DNA from: Tumebacillus lacus
GTDB taxonomy: Bacteria > Bacillota > Bacilli > Tumebacillales > Tumebacillaceae
Direction of reading: 5' to 3'
DNA length: 64,000 nt
Assembly (NCBI RefSeq): GCF_026410385.1
Contig: NZ_JAPMLT010000014.1
Location: 62,001-126,000 of the forward strand
This document shows positions 9,380 through 17,298 of this stretch, piece after piece (the stretch's first letter is position 1; each line of letters starts with the position of its first letter). The notes below the pieces were generated by a model. It was given only the letters and a program-made list of their open reading frames with translations, did no database searches and had not been told where the DNA came from. A program made the translations under genes and the position numbers.

Positions 9380-9413
9380 TGGTACGGACTCTATAGAAGT
9401 GAGGAAACGCAGA

Positions 9414-10589
9414 ATGGGGACTTATCATTCTCGATGGTATAAAGACTTAGATTTGTTCTTGATCTTTGTCGTGCTCGCGATCTGTGCGGCGAGTGTCGTG
9501 GCGATCTCGTCGGCGACGCATACGAGCGGCAATGGGTATGCGATCAAGCAGATGGCGTTTATCGGCATCGGGCTGGTCGCGATGATTTTCTTTATTCGGA
9601 CTGATTATCGGCTGTTGGTCAGGCATGTGGAGATTCCGTATTGGTTTGTGATTCTGCTCCTGATCGTCGTGTTGTTTCTGCCGGAGATCAAAGGGGCGCA
9701 TGCGTGGATTCCCATCGGGCCGTTCTCGTTGCAGCCGTCGGAGTTGTTCAAGGTCGTATTTGTTCTGATGATGGCGAAGTTTCTCGCCAATGAGGATGAG
9801 GACGAAAATGGGCATCGACCCGACCCGCTTCGAAATTATCTCTTCCTGGCCGCTTACGGCATTCTGGGCATCGGCTTGATCGTCATCGAGCCGGATCTCG
9901 GGCAGACGATGATCTTGATGGCGTTGATCGGTTCCGCCATGTTTGTCCATCTGCCGTCGAAGGTGTTCTGGTCGCTGGCGTTGGTCGCTGTCATCTTTAT
10001 CGTGATCTTTTTCTCGGTTGTGGCGGTGTACCCGGATGAAACTTTGGCGATCTTTAAGGCGTGGAATGAAAAAGGCATTTTGGAAGACCATCAATACAAA
10101 CGTTTCCTTACGTTCATCCACCCGGAGGACGATCTCGCCGGGGGCGGCTACCAAGTCTATCAAGCCAAGGTCGCCATCGGCTCCGGGCAGTTGTTCGGGA
10201 AGGGGCTCTACCAAGGCTCGCAGACGCAGGGCAACTGGGTGCCGGAGCAGCAGACCGACTTTATCTTCACCGTCATCGGCGAGGAACTCGGCTTTGTCGG
10301 TTCGGTCGCGGTGATCTTCCTCTACTTCCTGATGTTCTACCGGATCATCATGAACGGCCTGCGGGCCGGGGACCGCACAGGGATGTATATCTGCGCGATG
10401 GTAGCGGGGATGTTTACGTTCCAGTTGTTTGAGAACATCGGCATGAGCTTGCAGTTGATGCCGATGACCGGCGTCACCCTGCCGTTTATCTCCTACGGCG
10501 GCTCGTCGGTGCTGGCGAACTTCATGTTGATCGGCATCGTGCTCAACATCGGATTCCGTCGCCGCAAATTGAGTTTCCGCAACGCATGA
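9414..10589 (+). CDS. rodA: SEDS-family peptidoglycan glycosyltransferase (RodA/FtsW-like)
   Basis: A polytopic membrane enzyme that polymerises lipid II into glycan strands together with a class B PBP. The 391 residues hold about ten hydrophobic helices. The RodA-type signatures are HAWIPIGPFSLQPSELFKV, then GKGLYQGSQTQ...PEQQTDFIFTVIGEE (with the essential extracytoplasmic Asp), and LPFISYGGSS near the C-terminus. ATG 9414 is chosen because GTGAGGAAA is an apt ribosome site; the in-frame GTG at 9399 would sit on it. Motifs look more RodA- than FtsW-like, but SpoVE/FtsW cannot be excluded. It is monocistronic, with a terminator at 10613. Confidence 0.88.
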   Translation: MGTYHSRWYKDLDLFLIFVVLAICAASVVAISSATHTSGNGYAIKQMAFIGIGLVAMIFFIRTDYRLLVRHVEIPYWFVILLLIVVLFLPEIKGAHAWIPIGPFSLQPSELFKVVFVLMMAKFLANEDEDENGHRPDPLRNYLFLAAYGILGIGLIVIEPDLGQTMILMALIGSAMFVHLPSKVFWSLALVAVIFIVIFFSVVAVYPDETLAIFKAWNEKGILEDHQYKRFLTFIHPEDDLAGGGYQVYQAKVAIGSGQLFGKGLYQGSQTQGNWVPEQQTDFIFTVIGEELGFVGSVAVIFLYFLMFYRIIMNGLRAGDRTGMYICAMVAGMFTFQLFENIGMSLQLMPMTGVTLPFISYGGSSVLANFMLIGIVLNIGFRRRKLSFRNA

Positions 10590-10612
10590 CCCATTTTAAA
10601 ATACGTGTCGAG

Positions 10613-10650
10613 GAAGAGCGTCCGAACCAGCGGCGCTCTTCTTTTTCTTT
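10613..10650 (+). terminator. Terminator after the SEDS gene
   Basis: GAAGAGCG (10613-10620) pairs with CGCTCTTC (10634-10641), followed by TTTTTCTTT. Confidence 0.85.
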
Positions 10651-10745
10651 CGCGACCGCATACTTGCCGAAAAATGACAATATTGATAAGGTTGTGCATG
10701 GATGAAGTCTACATCATCGCATCAGTCAGAGGAGGTCCTGCTGCC

Positions 10746-11366
10746 ATGGCTTTTCTGCACGGATTTTTGTTGGCTTTCGGCTTGATCCTGCCGCTCGGTG
10801 TGCAGAATGTGTTCGTATTTAACCAAGGCGCGACGCAGCCACGCTATGTAAAGGCGTTGCCGGTGGTGCTCACGGCCTCCTTGTGCGATCTGCTCTTGAT
10901 CTTGCTCGCTGTCACCGGAGTGTCCGTTCTGGTGCTGCAGTTTGCATGGTTCAAATACATCCTGCTGGTCGGGGGCCTGCTGTTTCTGCTCTATATGGGG
11001 TGGGTGACGTGGAAGAGCGGAGCCGCGCCGAATGAGGAAGACTCGGAGGCTCCCTCCGCGACCCAGACGGCACCCGTCTCCGCGAAAAAGCAGATCTTGT
11101 TCGCCGCCTCCGTCTCGCTGCTCAACCCGCACGCGATCCTCGATACGGTCGGCGTGATTGGCACGTCGTCCTTGCAATACGCCGGTGCGGACCGGGTGTG
11201 GTTTACGGCGGCATGCATCGCGGTGTCGATCCTGTGGTTTTTCTCTCTGGCGGCGGCCGGGCATTGGGTCGGGCGGCTCAATCCGAATTTCCTGCCGATG
11301 CTCAATCGCGTCTCGGCACTGGTCATGTGGGGAAGTGCGGTGTATCTGGCCGTCTCGCTGGCGTAG
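10746..11366 (+). CDS. LysE/ArgO family amino-acid exporter
   Basis: A predicted inner-membrane exporter of basic or other amino acids. The 206 residues hold about six hydrophobic segments. The LysE hallmark LILPLGVQNVFVFNQGA comes near the N-terminus and SLLNPHAILDTVGVIG in the middle, with a charged cytoplasmic loop (SGAAPNEEDSEAPS...) between helices 3 and 4. The ATG at 10746 follows GAGGAGGT at 9-base spacing; the longer in-frame extension runs back into the upstream terminator and is rejected. Substrate cannot be told from sequence. Confidence 0.88.
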   Translation: MAFLHGFLLAFGLILPLGVQNVFVFNQGATQPRYVKALPVVLTASLCDLLLILLAVTGVSVLVLQFAWFKYILLVGGLLFLLYMGWVTWKSGAAPNEEDSEAPSATQTAPVSAKKQILFAASVSLLNPHAILDTVGVIGTSSLQYAGADRVWFTAACIAVSILWFFSLAAAGHWVGRLNPNFLPMLNRVSALVMWGSAVYLAVSLA

Positions 11367-11397
11367 CGAATACCGCTCCATGTCCGTGGGAAAACTT

Positions 11398-11406
11398 TGC
11401 TATAAT
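11398..11406 (+). promoter_or_regulatory. Extended -10 promoter of rnmV
   Basis: TTGCTATAAT holds TG (11398-11399) and TATAAT (11401-11406). No strong -35 is seen. The start point is expected near 11413. Confidence 0.6.
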
Positions 11407-11422
11407 AAGATCAAGCAAACTG

Positions 11423-11454
11423 CGAGTCTCCGTATACGAGACTCGTTCTTTTTT
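11423..11454 (+). terminator. Terminator-like hairpin in the rnmV leader
   Basis: CGAGTCTC (11423-11430) and GAGACTCG (11438-11445) form an 8-bp stem with a 7-nt loop, followed by TTCTTTTTT. It lies between the rnmV promoter and its GTG start, so it may act as an attenuator. Confidence 0.7.
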
Positions 11455-11472
11455 GAAAAGAGGGAATCCCGA

Positions 11473-12042
11473 GTGAAGATCAAAGAAGTGATCGTCGTCG
11501 AAGGCTATCACGACAAGCAAGCGATTGACGCAGCGGTGGAGGCAGACTGTCTGCTGTCGAATGGCTCGGAGGTCAGTGAGAGCTTTTTGAAACAGGTGGA
11601 GCGCGCCGCCAAGGAGCGCGGTGTGATCATCTTCACCGACCCGGACTCGGCCGGCGAGCGGATCAGACGCCTCGTGTCCCGCCGGGTGCCCGGATGCAAG
11701 CACGCCTTTCTGTCCCGAGAGGAAGCGCGGGCGAAGGACGGCGACCTCGGCATTGAAAACGCCAACGCCGACTCGATCCGCCGCGCGCTCGAGAGCGTAC
11801 GCACGGAGTGGACGGGCAGCGAGCCGGAGTTTTCCTGGGTGGAGATCATCGAGTATGGCCTGACCGCTCACCCGGCGGCTGCGCAGCGTCGGATGGCGAT
11901 CGGGGAGCGGCTTGGCATCGGCTATGGCAATGCGAAGACGTTTTGGAAAAAGCTGAACATGCTCGGCGTCTCCCGCGCAGAGTTTGAAAGGGTGTACGCG
12001 GAGGTCGAACCTGACTATGTCCCGGAACCGCGTCCGGAATAG
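11473..12042 (+). CDS. rnmV: Ribonuclease M5 (5S rRNA maturation)
   Basis: Trims precursor 5S rRNA using ribosomal protein L18 as cofactor. The 189-residue protein opens with a Toprim domain: KEVIVVEGYHDKQAIDAAVEAD contains the catalytic Glu, and IIFTDPDSAGERIRR the DxD pair. This is followed by the family-specific C-terminal helical region. The GTG at 11473 has AGAGGG upstream. The open frame back to 11158 overlaps the lysE gene and is non-coding. rsmA follows 14 bases later, the same order as in Bacillus. Confidence 0.95.
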   Translation: MKIKEVIVVEGYHDKQAIDAAVEADCLLSNGSEVSESFLKQVERAAKERGVIIFTDPDSAGERIRRLVSRRVPGCKHAFLSREEARAKDGDLGIENANADSIRRALESVRTEWTGSEPEFSWVEIIEYGLTAHPAAAQRRMAIGERLGIGYGNAKTFWKKLNMLGVSRAEFERVYAEVEPDYVPEPRPE

Positions 12043-12056
12043 GAGGAGTACATACG

Positions 12057-12929
12057 GTGAACAAACGATTGGTCAACCCGTCGGTCACACGCGAGATCGT
12101 GAACCGTTTTGAGTTCCAATTTAAAAAATCGCTCGGTCAGAACTTCCTGATCGACGGCAACATCCTCGACAAGATCGTCGAAGCGGCCGAACTGGACAAA
12201 GAGTCCGGCGCACTGGAGATCGGGCCCGGCATCGGGACGCTGACCCAAGAGCTGTGCGAAGAGGCGGGCCGGGTGCTGGCGGTGGAGAAAGACAACCGCC
12301 TGCTGCGCGTGCTGGCCAAGACGCTGGAAGACTACGACAACGTCCACGTCCATCACGCCGACGTGCTGGAGGCGGATCTGCATGCGCTGTTTGCCGAGCA
12401 CTTCGCAGGGCGCAAGGTCAGCGTCGTGGCCAACCTGCCGTACTACGTGACGACGCCCATCGTCATGAAACTGCTGGAGGAAAAACTGCCGCTGCGCTCC
12501 ATCGTCGTGATGGTGCAGCGCGAGGTGGCCGACCGCATGGCAGCCAAACCGGGCGGCAAAGACTACGGGGCGCTGACGATTGCCGTTCAGTATTACACCG
12601 AGCCGTCGATCGTCTGCCGGGTGCCGGAGTCGTCGTTCATGCCCGCGCCAAACGTCGAGTCGACGGTGATCAAGCTGAAAGTGCGGGAGACGCCGGCCGT
12701 CGAGGTGGCGGATGAGCGCTATTTCTTCCATCTCGTCAAAGCGTCGTTTGCCCAGCGTCGTAAAACGCTGCTGAACAACCTGCAAAACAACCTCCAGCCG
12801 AAACTGGAAAAAGACGCGCTCCTCGCCGCTTGCGAACGCGCCGGCATCGAGCCGCAACGTCGCGGTGAGACGCTGTCTCTGGAAGAATATGCAAAATTGG
12901 CAACGGAACTGAAAGCAGCCCTCGTGTGA
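12057..12929 (+). CDS. rsmA: 16S rRNA (A1518/A1519-N6) dimethyltransferase
   Basis: KsgA: dimethylates two adjacent adenines in helix 45 of 16S rRNA during 30S assembly. The 290 residues show FKKSLGQNFLIDGNILDKI, the SAM-binding motif GALEIGPGIGTLTQEL, the acidic VLAVEKD motif and the catalytic NLPYYVTTPI motif. The C-terminal part with SFAQRRKTLLNNL is typical. GTG start at 12057 after AGGAGGAGTA. The terminator overlaps its stop codon. It forms one operon with rnmV. Confidence 0.97.
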   Translation: MNKRLVNPSVTREIVNRFEFQFKKSLGQNFLIDGNILDKIVEAAELDKESGALEIGPGIGTLTQELCEEAGRVLAVEKDNRLLRVLAKTLEDYDNVHVHHADVLEADLHALFAEHFAGRKVSVVANLPYYVTTPIVMKLLEEKLPLRSIVVMVQREVADRMAAKPGGKDYGALTIAVQYYTEPSIVCRVPESSFMPAPNVESTVIKLKVRETPAVEVADERYFFHLVKASFAQRRKTLLNNLQNNLQPKLEKDALLAACERAGIEPQRRGETLSLEEYAKLATELKAALV

Positions 12930-12945
12930 GGGCTGTTTTTGTTTT
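12915..12945 (+). terminator. Terminator overlapping the end of rsmA
   Basis: CAGCCCTC (12916-12923) pairs with GAGGGCTG (12928-12935) around GTGT, followed by TTTTTGTTTT. The rsmA stop codon TGA is inside the hairpin. Confidence 0.88.
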
Positions 12946-12990
12946 ATAATGGATGTAAATATTTGGGCGACACAGAAGGGGGCGAGCTAT

Positions 12991-13227
12991 GTGAAGGAAA
13001 CGAAGTTTCACGAAACACAACCGCCGTATCTGTCAGAAGCTCCAGACCGGGAATCAGCCCTCGACCCGCAGATCGCGCAGTTGCAACGCATCGAAGCAGG
13101 CGGCCTGCTCAAACCGGTCCAGTTGAGCACGATGCCAAGGTGGTTGCGGATCGGGGGCTATGTGGTGCGGGCGATTTTTGTGATGATGCTCCTGTTTGGG
13201 TTGTATATGAGCTTGACGGGCCATTGA
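12991..13227 (+). CDS. Small single-pass membrane protein, unknown function
   Basis: About 78 residues, not recognised. The N-terminal half is soluble and charged, followed by one C-terminal transmembrane helix (VVRAIFVMMLLFGLYMSL), so it is probably tail-anchored with its bulk in the cytoplasm. GTG 12991 is favoured because AAGGGGG lies 8 bases upstream; the in-frame ATG at 12949 overlaps a TATAAT sequence and lacks a ribosome site. It sits alone after the rsmA terminator. Confidence 0.6.
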   Translation: MKETKFHETQPPYLSEAPDRESALDPQIAQLQRIEAGGLLKPVQLSTMPRWLRIGGYVVRAIFVMMLLFGLYMSLTGH

Positions 13228-13340
13228 TCGAGAACAAATAAGCTTATGATGTATTCTTACATCTGCCGGGTGATAAATAGGCACTCGTCTACATGATCCC
13301 TGCCGTTCCCGAATAAACTAGGGGCAAAGGCGGTGAGATC

Positions 13341-13823
13341 ATGGACTTTGTGAACGCAACGAAGGGCAAGCTCAGCCTCCCTCTGGTCGTACAAGACATG
13401 CTGTCCTATATGCGCGAGGCACCGGATGCCGAATACAAGATCACGATCGGCTCCGATTCGCAAAACAAAGAACAGCGTCGGCAAACGACGTTCGTCACGG
13501 CGGTGATCGTGCATCGCGTGGGGAAAGGGGCCCGCTACTACATTCATAAAAAGTCACGGCCTCTGTTCAAAGCGATGCGACAACGCATGTATACGGAAGC
13601 CTCCATGTCTCTCTTGGTCTGCTCCAAACTGCAAGAACTGTTTGAAGAACTGCCGCAACAATCTCCCAACCTCGAAATCCACCTCGACATCGGCCAGAAC
13701 GGCGCCACCCAGCCCCTGATCAAAGAACTGCTCGGCTGGGTCGAAGGCAGCGGCTACGAGGCCAAGATCAAACCGGATTCGTTCGCCGCTTCGAAAGTGG
13801 CCGACCGGTATACGCGCGTCTGA
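13341..13823 (+). CDS. YkuK-like ribonuclease H-fold protein (DUF458)
   Basis: A 160-residue protein resembling the Bacillus YkuK/DUF458 family, predicted to have an RNase H-like fold. It carries KITIGSDSQNKEQRR (first acidic strand), FVTAVIVHRVGKGARYY, and LEIHLDIGQNGATQPLI, which place Asp residues where the RNase H family has its metal ligands. Biochemical role is not established to my knowledge. ATG 13341 follows AAAGGCGGTGAG. A bidirectional terminator follows. Confidence 0.75.
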   Translation: MDFVNATKGKLSLPLVVQDMLSYMREAPDAEYKITIGSDSQNKEQRRQTTFVTAVIVHRVGKGARYYIHKKSRPLFKAMRQRMYTEASMSLLVCSKLQELFEELPQQSPNLEIHLDIGQNGATQPLIKELLGWVEGSGYEAKIKPDSFAASKVADRYTRV

Positions 13824-13825
13824 AA

Positions 13826-13862
13826 AACAGCCCGTCTCTCCACGAGATCGGGCTGTTTTTTT
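13826..13862. terminator. Bidirectional terminator between converging genes
   Basis: AACAGCCCG-TCTC pairs with GAGA-T-CGGGCTGTT. A T run follows on the plus strand and the A run at 13823-13827 supplies one on the minus strand. It serves the ykuK-like gene (plus) and the lipoprotein gene (minus). Confidence 0.85.
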
Positions 13863-15330
13863 ATCGTTGCGGTGCTGTCCTCGAATAGTCGGTCAGATCG
13901 CGCGGGAACCATTTGACGCCGATGCTGCCGCGTCCGGTGTGATCCGGTTTGTTGACTTGGTACTCGTCGGCCGACAAAGGCTTCATGTTGACCAACAGAT
14001 GCGTTTTCTCCGGGTCTTCCACGTAGAAGGTCAGGCCGCGCACCTTGTCGAGCACGAGCGGTTGCGGACCGAACAGCGGGTCTTGGATCGCGGTGATGTT
14101 CAGCCAGGTCTCGCCGTCCTTATGAGCGACGGCATACTGGACGTATTTTTGCGCGACCGAGTAGTTGAGCAGGCGCGACGTGCGGGCGACGAGCACATGG
14201 CCTTGCTCTTGGTAGCTTTCCAGCATGCGCAGGGTCTGGACGCCTTTTTCGTCGAACGGGAACCCGATGTTGTAGCCGCCGAGATGTTGGCCGATCACGG
14301 CGTATTGCTCGTTCTCGATCAGGGCATCGAGGCGTTCCTTGGTGATCTGACGGTGTACCTCGCGCGGGACCCATGTCCAGTCGTGGGCTCGATTTTTTTG
14401 CTCGTGCGTGTAGCGGTGGATGCCCCAGATCTTTTGCCCGTCGCGCAAGGAGATCTCAAAGATCGGCGAGTCGTTGCCAAATTGGGACTCGCCCTTGGAG
14501 TTCCAGACGAAGTGGACGCCGTTTTTGATTGTCAAGTCGGTGTGGTAGTTCGGTGATTTGGGGTTGTCGCCTTCTTGGTATTTGGAGAACTGCTTCGGGT
14601 GAAAGGCACCGAAAGCATCGACGTTGGCTTCGTTGCCGTGGTTGATCCAGACTTCACACTGGATGCCGTTCGCCTTCATTTCCTCCCAGGCTTTGACTGC
14701 ATACTCGCGCTTGAACACGACGTCCTTTGGATTTTTGCGGGAGAAATCGCCGAACGTGTGCATCGAGTCGATCCAGCCGGACTGCCAGTAGTGTTTGATC
14801 AGGTCTTTGTAGCGGTATTTCGTCATGTCGGTGTAATCGAACCACGTCATGATCCCTTCAAAGCCGTGACCCGATTTGTCGGCGATGTTCGGCTTGTCAT
14901 TGGCGAGGTAGAACCACATCGAGTCGCCGACGTCGAGACCGACTCCCGGCCCCACGCCGGGGATCTCTTCCTTTGTATTTAAAAAGCGATGGTATTCGGC
15001 GAACTCCTCCGGTGTCGTATCGTCGATGTCGGACGCGAACGCCAACATGCCGCGATACGGGTGCGGAAATTTGCGCAACTGGCGCTGATTGGCGGGAACA
15101 GACCGTTGCAAGGCGGCTTTGAGATCTTCCGGCACGGCCACCGATCCGGCCCGCTGTCGGAACAAGATCGCGTCTTCCAGATGCGGCGGGTAGAACGCGG
15201 GCGTTTCCGCTTTGAAAGAAAGCTCAGTCCCAGGCTCCGTGCTGGTCTTCTCCGCAGCCGGAACGCAGCCGCTGACCGCAAGCATCACAATGAGACTGGA
15301 CGCGAACCCTGCTTTTTTTATGTGTTTCAT
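13861..15330 (-). CDS. Secreted lipoprotein, possible deacetylase-like domain
   Basis: A 489-residue exported protein. The N-terminus MKHIKKAGFASSLIVMLAVSGC is a lipoprotein signal with lipobox VSGC, so the mature protein should be anchored outside the membrane. The body has no family I can name with certainty. The early AFASDIDDTTPEEF (Asp-rich), MHTFGDFSRKNP and EVWINHGNEANVDAF segments are reminiscent of NodB-type polysaccharide deacetylase barrels. It stands alone beside a secreted lipase-like gene. Function is unassigned; a role on cell-surface or environmental polysaccharide is a guess. Confidence 0.75.
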   Translation of the reverse strand: MKHIKKAGFASSLIVMLAVSGCVPAAEKTSTEPGTELSFKAETPAFYPPHLEDAILFRQRAGSVAVPEDLKAALQRSVPANQRQLRKFPHPYRGMLAFASDIDDTTPEEFAEYHRFLNTKEEIPGVGPGVGLDVGDSMWFYLANDKPNIADKSGHGFEGIMTWFDYTDMTKYRYKDLIKHYWQSGWIDSMHTFGDFSRKNPKDVVFKREYAVKAWEEMKANGIQCEVWINHGNEANVDAFGAFHPKQFSKYQEGDNPKSPNYHTDLTIKNGVHFVWNSKGESQFGNDSPIFEISLRDGQKIWGIHRYTHEQKNRAHDWTWVPREVHRQITKERLDALIENEQYAVIGQHLGGYNIGFPFDEKGVQTLRMLESYQEQGHVLVARTSRLLNYSVAQKYVQYAVAHKDGETWLNITAIQDPLFGPQPLVLDKVRGLTFYVEDPEKTHLLVNMKPLSADEYQVNKPDHTGRGSIGVKWFPRDLTDYSRTAPQR

Positions 15331-15502
15331 CCCTTATCCCCCCCAGGTCGGCTTCCTCTTCATTATCAGAGGAATCCCAATTTTTGTCTATTGGTAATTT
15401 GATGTTTATTTATTGAAGGTAATATTTACATATCTCCGAAGTATGATAAAGTAGGGGTAAGAAGCGATCCTTGAAATCGCATACAAAGAGGGAGGAATAT
15501 TT

Positions 15503-17101
15503 ATGAAAAAAATTCTGAAGATTACAACAGCGGCAGCGATGCTGGGTGTCTCGCTGGCTCCGCAAGCGGTGATGGCGGCGGCTCCGGCCCCGATCTTGCA
15601 CAATGACAACGCAACGTACAAGTTTGGCGACTGGTACCACGGGGCGATCCCGCCGAACGTTGATTCTAACAAGCCGGTCATCCTTTTCGTTCAGGGGCTG
15701 CACTCCGACTACACGACGTGGTACAACTCGGACGGTTTTTATGACGCCGCGTACAACGCAGGCTACCGCACGGCGTTTGTCCAACTGAAGGACGCGGACG
15801 GCGGCGGCGGCAACATGTGGACCAACGGTCCGGTGCTGGCGAACGTGATTCAGAAAGTTCGCACCTACTACGGCGTGAACAAGATCAACATCGTCGCCCA
15901 CTCCAAAGGCGGCATCGACACGCAGACGGCGTTGGTGCATTACGGCGCGTATCCGTACGTCAACCTCGTGCACCAGCTCTCCACTCCGAACAAAGGCTCG
16001 GAGATCGCCGACATGGCGTACAGCTCGTGGACGTGGTGGCTGGCGGCGATCATGGGGCAGCGCGATGACGCGGTGTATTCGTTGCAGACTTCCTACATGA
16101 GCAATTTCCGCAATCAAACGGATGGTCGGTCGGAAAACAACTACACCCGCACCTACATGTCGGGCGGCACGGGTGATGACGGGTTCTTCTCGGCGACCTA
16201 TTACTCCCGCGCGTTCCTGCCGGGCGAGGATGACGGCGCGGTGGCGATCTACTCCGCGTTTGGCCTGCCGTACGGGTACTACGGATTTACAGACAACGGG
16301 TCGGACCGCCTGTCGCACACCGAGATGCGCTACGCTTCAGAGACGTGGTGGCAAGTCAGACCGCGCCTGACCACGACTTCCTACTACGGCGCAGTGGCAC
16401 CGAACATGCTGGCTTCGAAGGATCTGATCTCGCCGACCGCATCGGTGGAAGAGAGCAGCAACTACATCCTGCGCGGCGGTGAGATCGCCGGGACGGCAAC
16501 CGACACCTTCACGCTGGAGAGCGGCCTGAACGCGATCCGTCTCGACCTGATGACCGCGTCGAAAGCGACCCAAGTCACGCTCGTCTCCCCGTCCGGCAAA
16601 ACGTACACCGGCACGGCGTCTGACGGCTCGACTGACGACCTCGCGTTTGCCAAGGCGTCGCACAACCTCTTCTCTATCGACAAGCCGGAAGCGGGCACTT
16701 GGACGGTGCAGATGGAGGGCGCGAACGACGCGTACTTTATGAACGCGGTCCTCGAAGGCGGCTCCCAAGTAAAAGTGAAAGCGAACAAAAAAGTCCACAG
16801 CAAACAAGACGCGACCGTCTCGCTCTCCCTCGCCCTCGACGGGGCGAAAGTCGACGGTAAACAGGTGAAGATCGCCAAGCTGAACAAAGCGGAGAAAAAC
16901 GGCACCTCGAAGAAGAGCGACGTCGAACTGAAAGCCGACAGCAAAGGCGGCGTGACCGCAACCTTCGTCAAGCCGACCGAAGCGGGCGTCTACAACCTCT
17001 CCTTCGACGTCGTCGGGACGAACGCAAAAGGCGAGGCTGTGACCCGCTCGGTCAACTACAACTTTGCCGTGACCGACGAAGCGGGCAATCTGCCGAAGTA
17101 A
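15503..17101 (+). CDS. Secreted alpha/beta hydrolase (lipase/esterase-like)
   Basis: A 532-residue exported enzyme. The signal peptide ends at about AVMAAAPAP. An alpha/beta-hydrolase domain follows: oxyanion region ILFVQGLHSDYTTW, nucleophile elbow NIVAHSKGGIDTQ (Ser near residue 133), an acidic residue in the GEDDGAV region and a probable catalytic His in RLSHTEMRYA. The C-terminal 210 residues look like beta-sandwich accessory domains (GEIAGTATDTFTLESG... and a Lys-rich NKKVHSKQDATVSLSLALDG). AGGGAGGAATATTT precedes the ATG. It probably hydrolyses lipids or esters outside the cell; exact substrate unknown. Confidence 0.85.
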   Translation: MKKILKITTAAAMLGVSLAPQAVMAAAPAPILHNDNATYKFGDWYHGAIPPNVDSNKPVILFVQGLHSDYTTWYNSDGFYDAAYNAGYRTAFVQLKDADGGGGNMWTNGPVLANVIQKVRTYYGVNKINIVAHSKGGIDTQTALVHYGAYPYVNLVHQLSTPNKGSEIADMAYSSWTWWLAAIMGQRDDAVYSLQTSYMSNFRNQTDGRSENNYTRTYMSGGTGDDGFFSATYYSRAFLPGEDDGAVAIYSAFGLPYGYYGFTDNGSDRLSHTEMRYASETWWQVRPRLTTTSYYGAVAPNMLASKDLISPTASVEESSNYILRGGEIAGTATDTFTLESGLNAIRLDLMTASKATQVTLVSPSGKTYTGTASDGSTDDLAFAKASHNLFSIDKPEAGTWTVQMEGANDAYFMNAVLEGGSQVKVKANKKVHSKQDATVSLSLALDGAKVDGKQVKIAKLNKAEKNGTSKKSDVELKADSKGGVTATFVKPTEAGVYNLSFDVVGTNAKGEAVTRSVNYNFAVTDEAGNLPK

Positions 17102-17123
17102 GGAAAGGAATAGGAAGGCAACG

Positions 17124-17152
17124 AACCCCTGTGCGGATGCACAGGGGTTTTT
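17124..17152 (+). terminator. Terminator after the lipase-like gene
   Basis: ACCCCTGTGC (17125-17134) pairs with GCACAGGGGT around GGAT, followed by TTTTT. Confidence 0.88.
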
Positions 17153-17298
17153 GGGGTGGGGGGAGGTTGGATCGGGGAGCATTGCGGAGGTTACAGCAGA
17201 TTTGAAGGAATGTTGCAGTAAACATTTATTGGAAGCCGTTGTAAAGTGATGGTAGTATTGGATTACACCAATTAGTCATTTTTTCGAGGTGAATCCTG

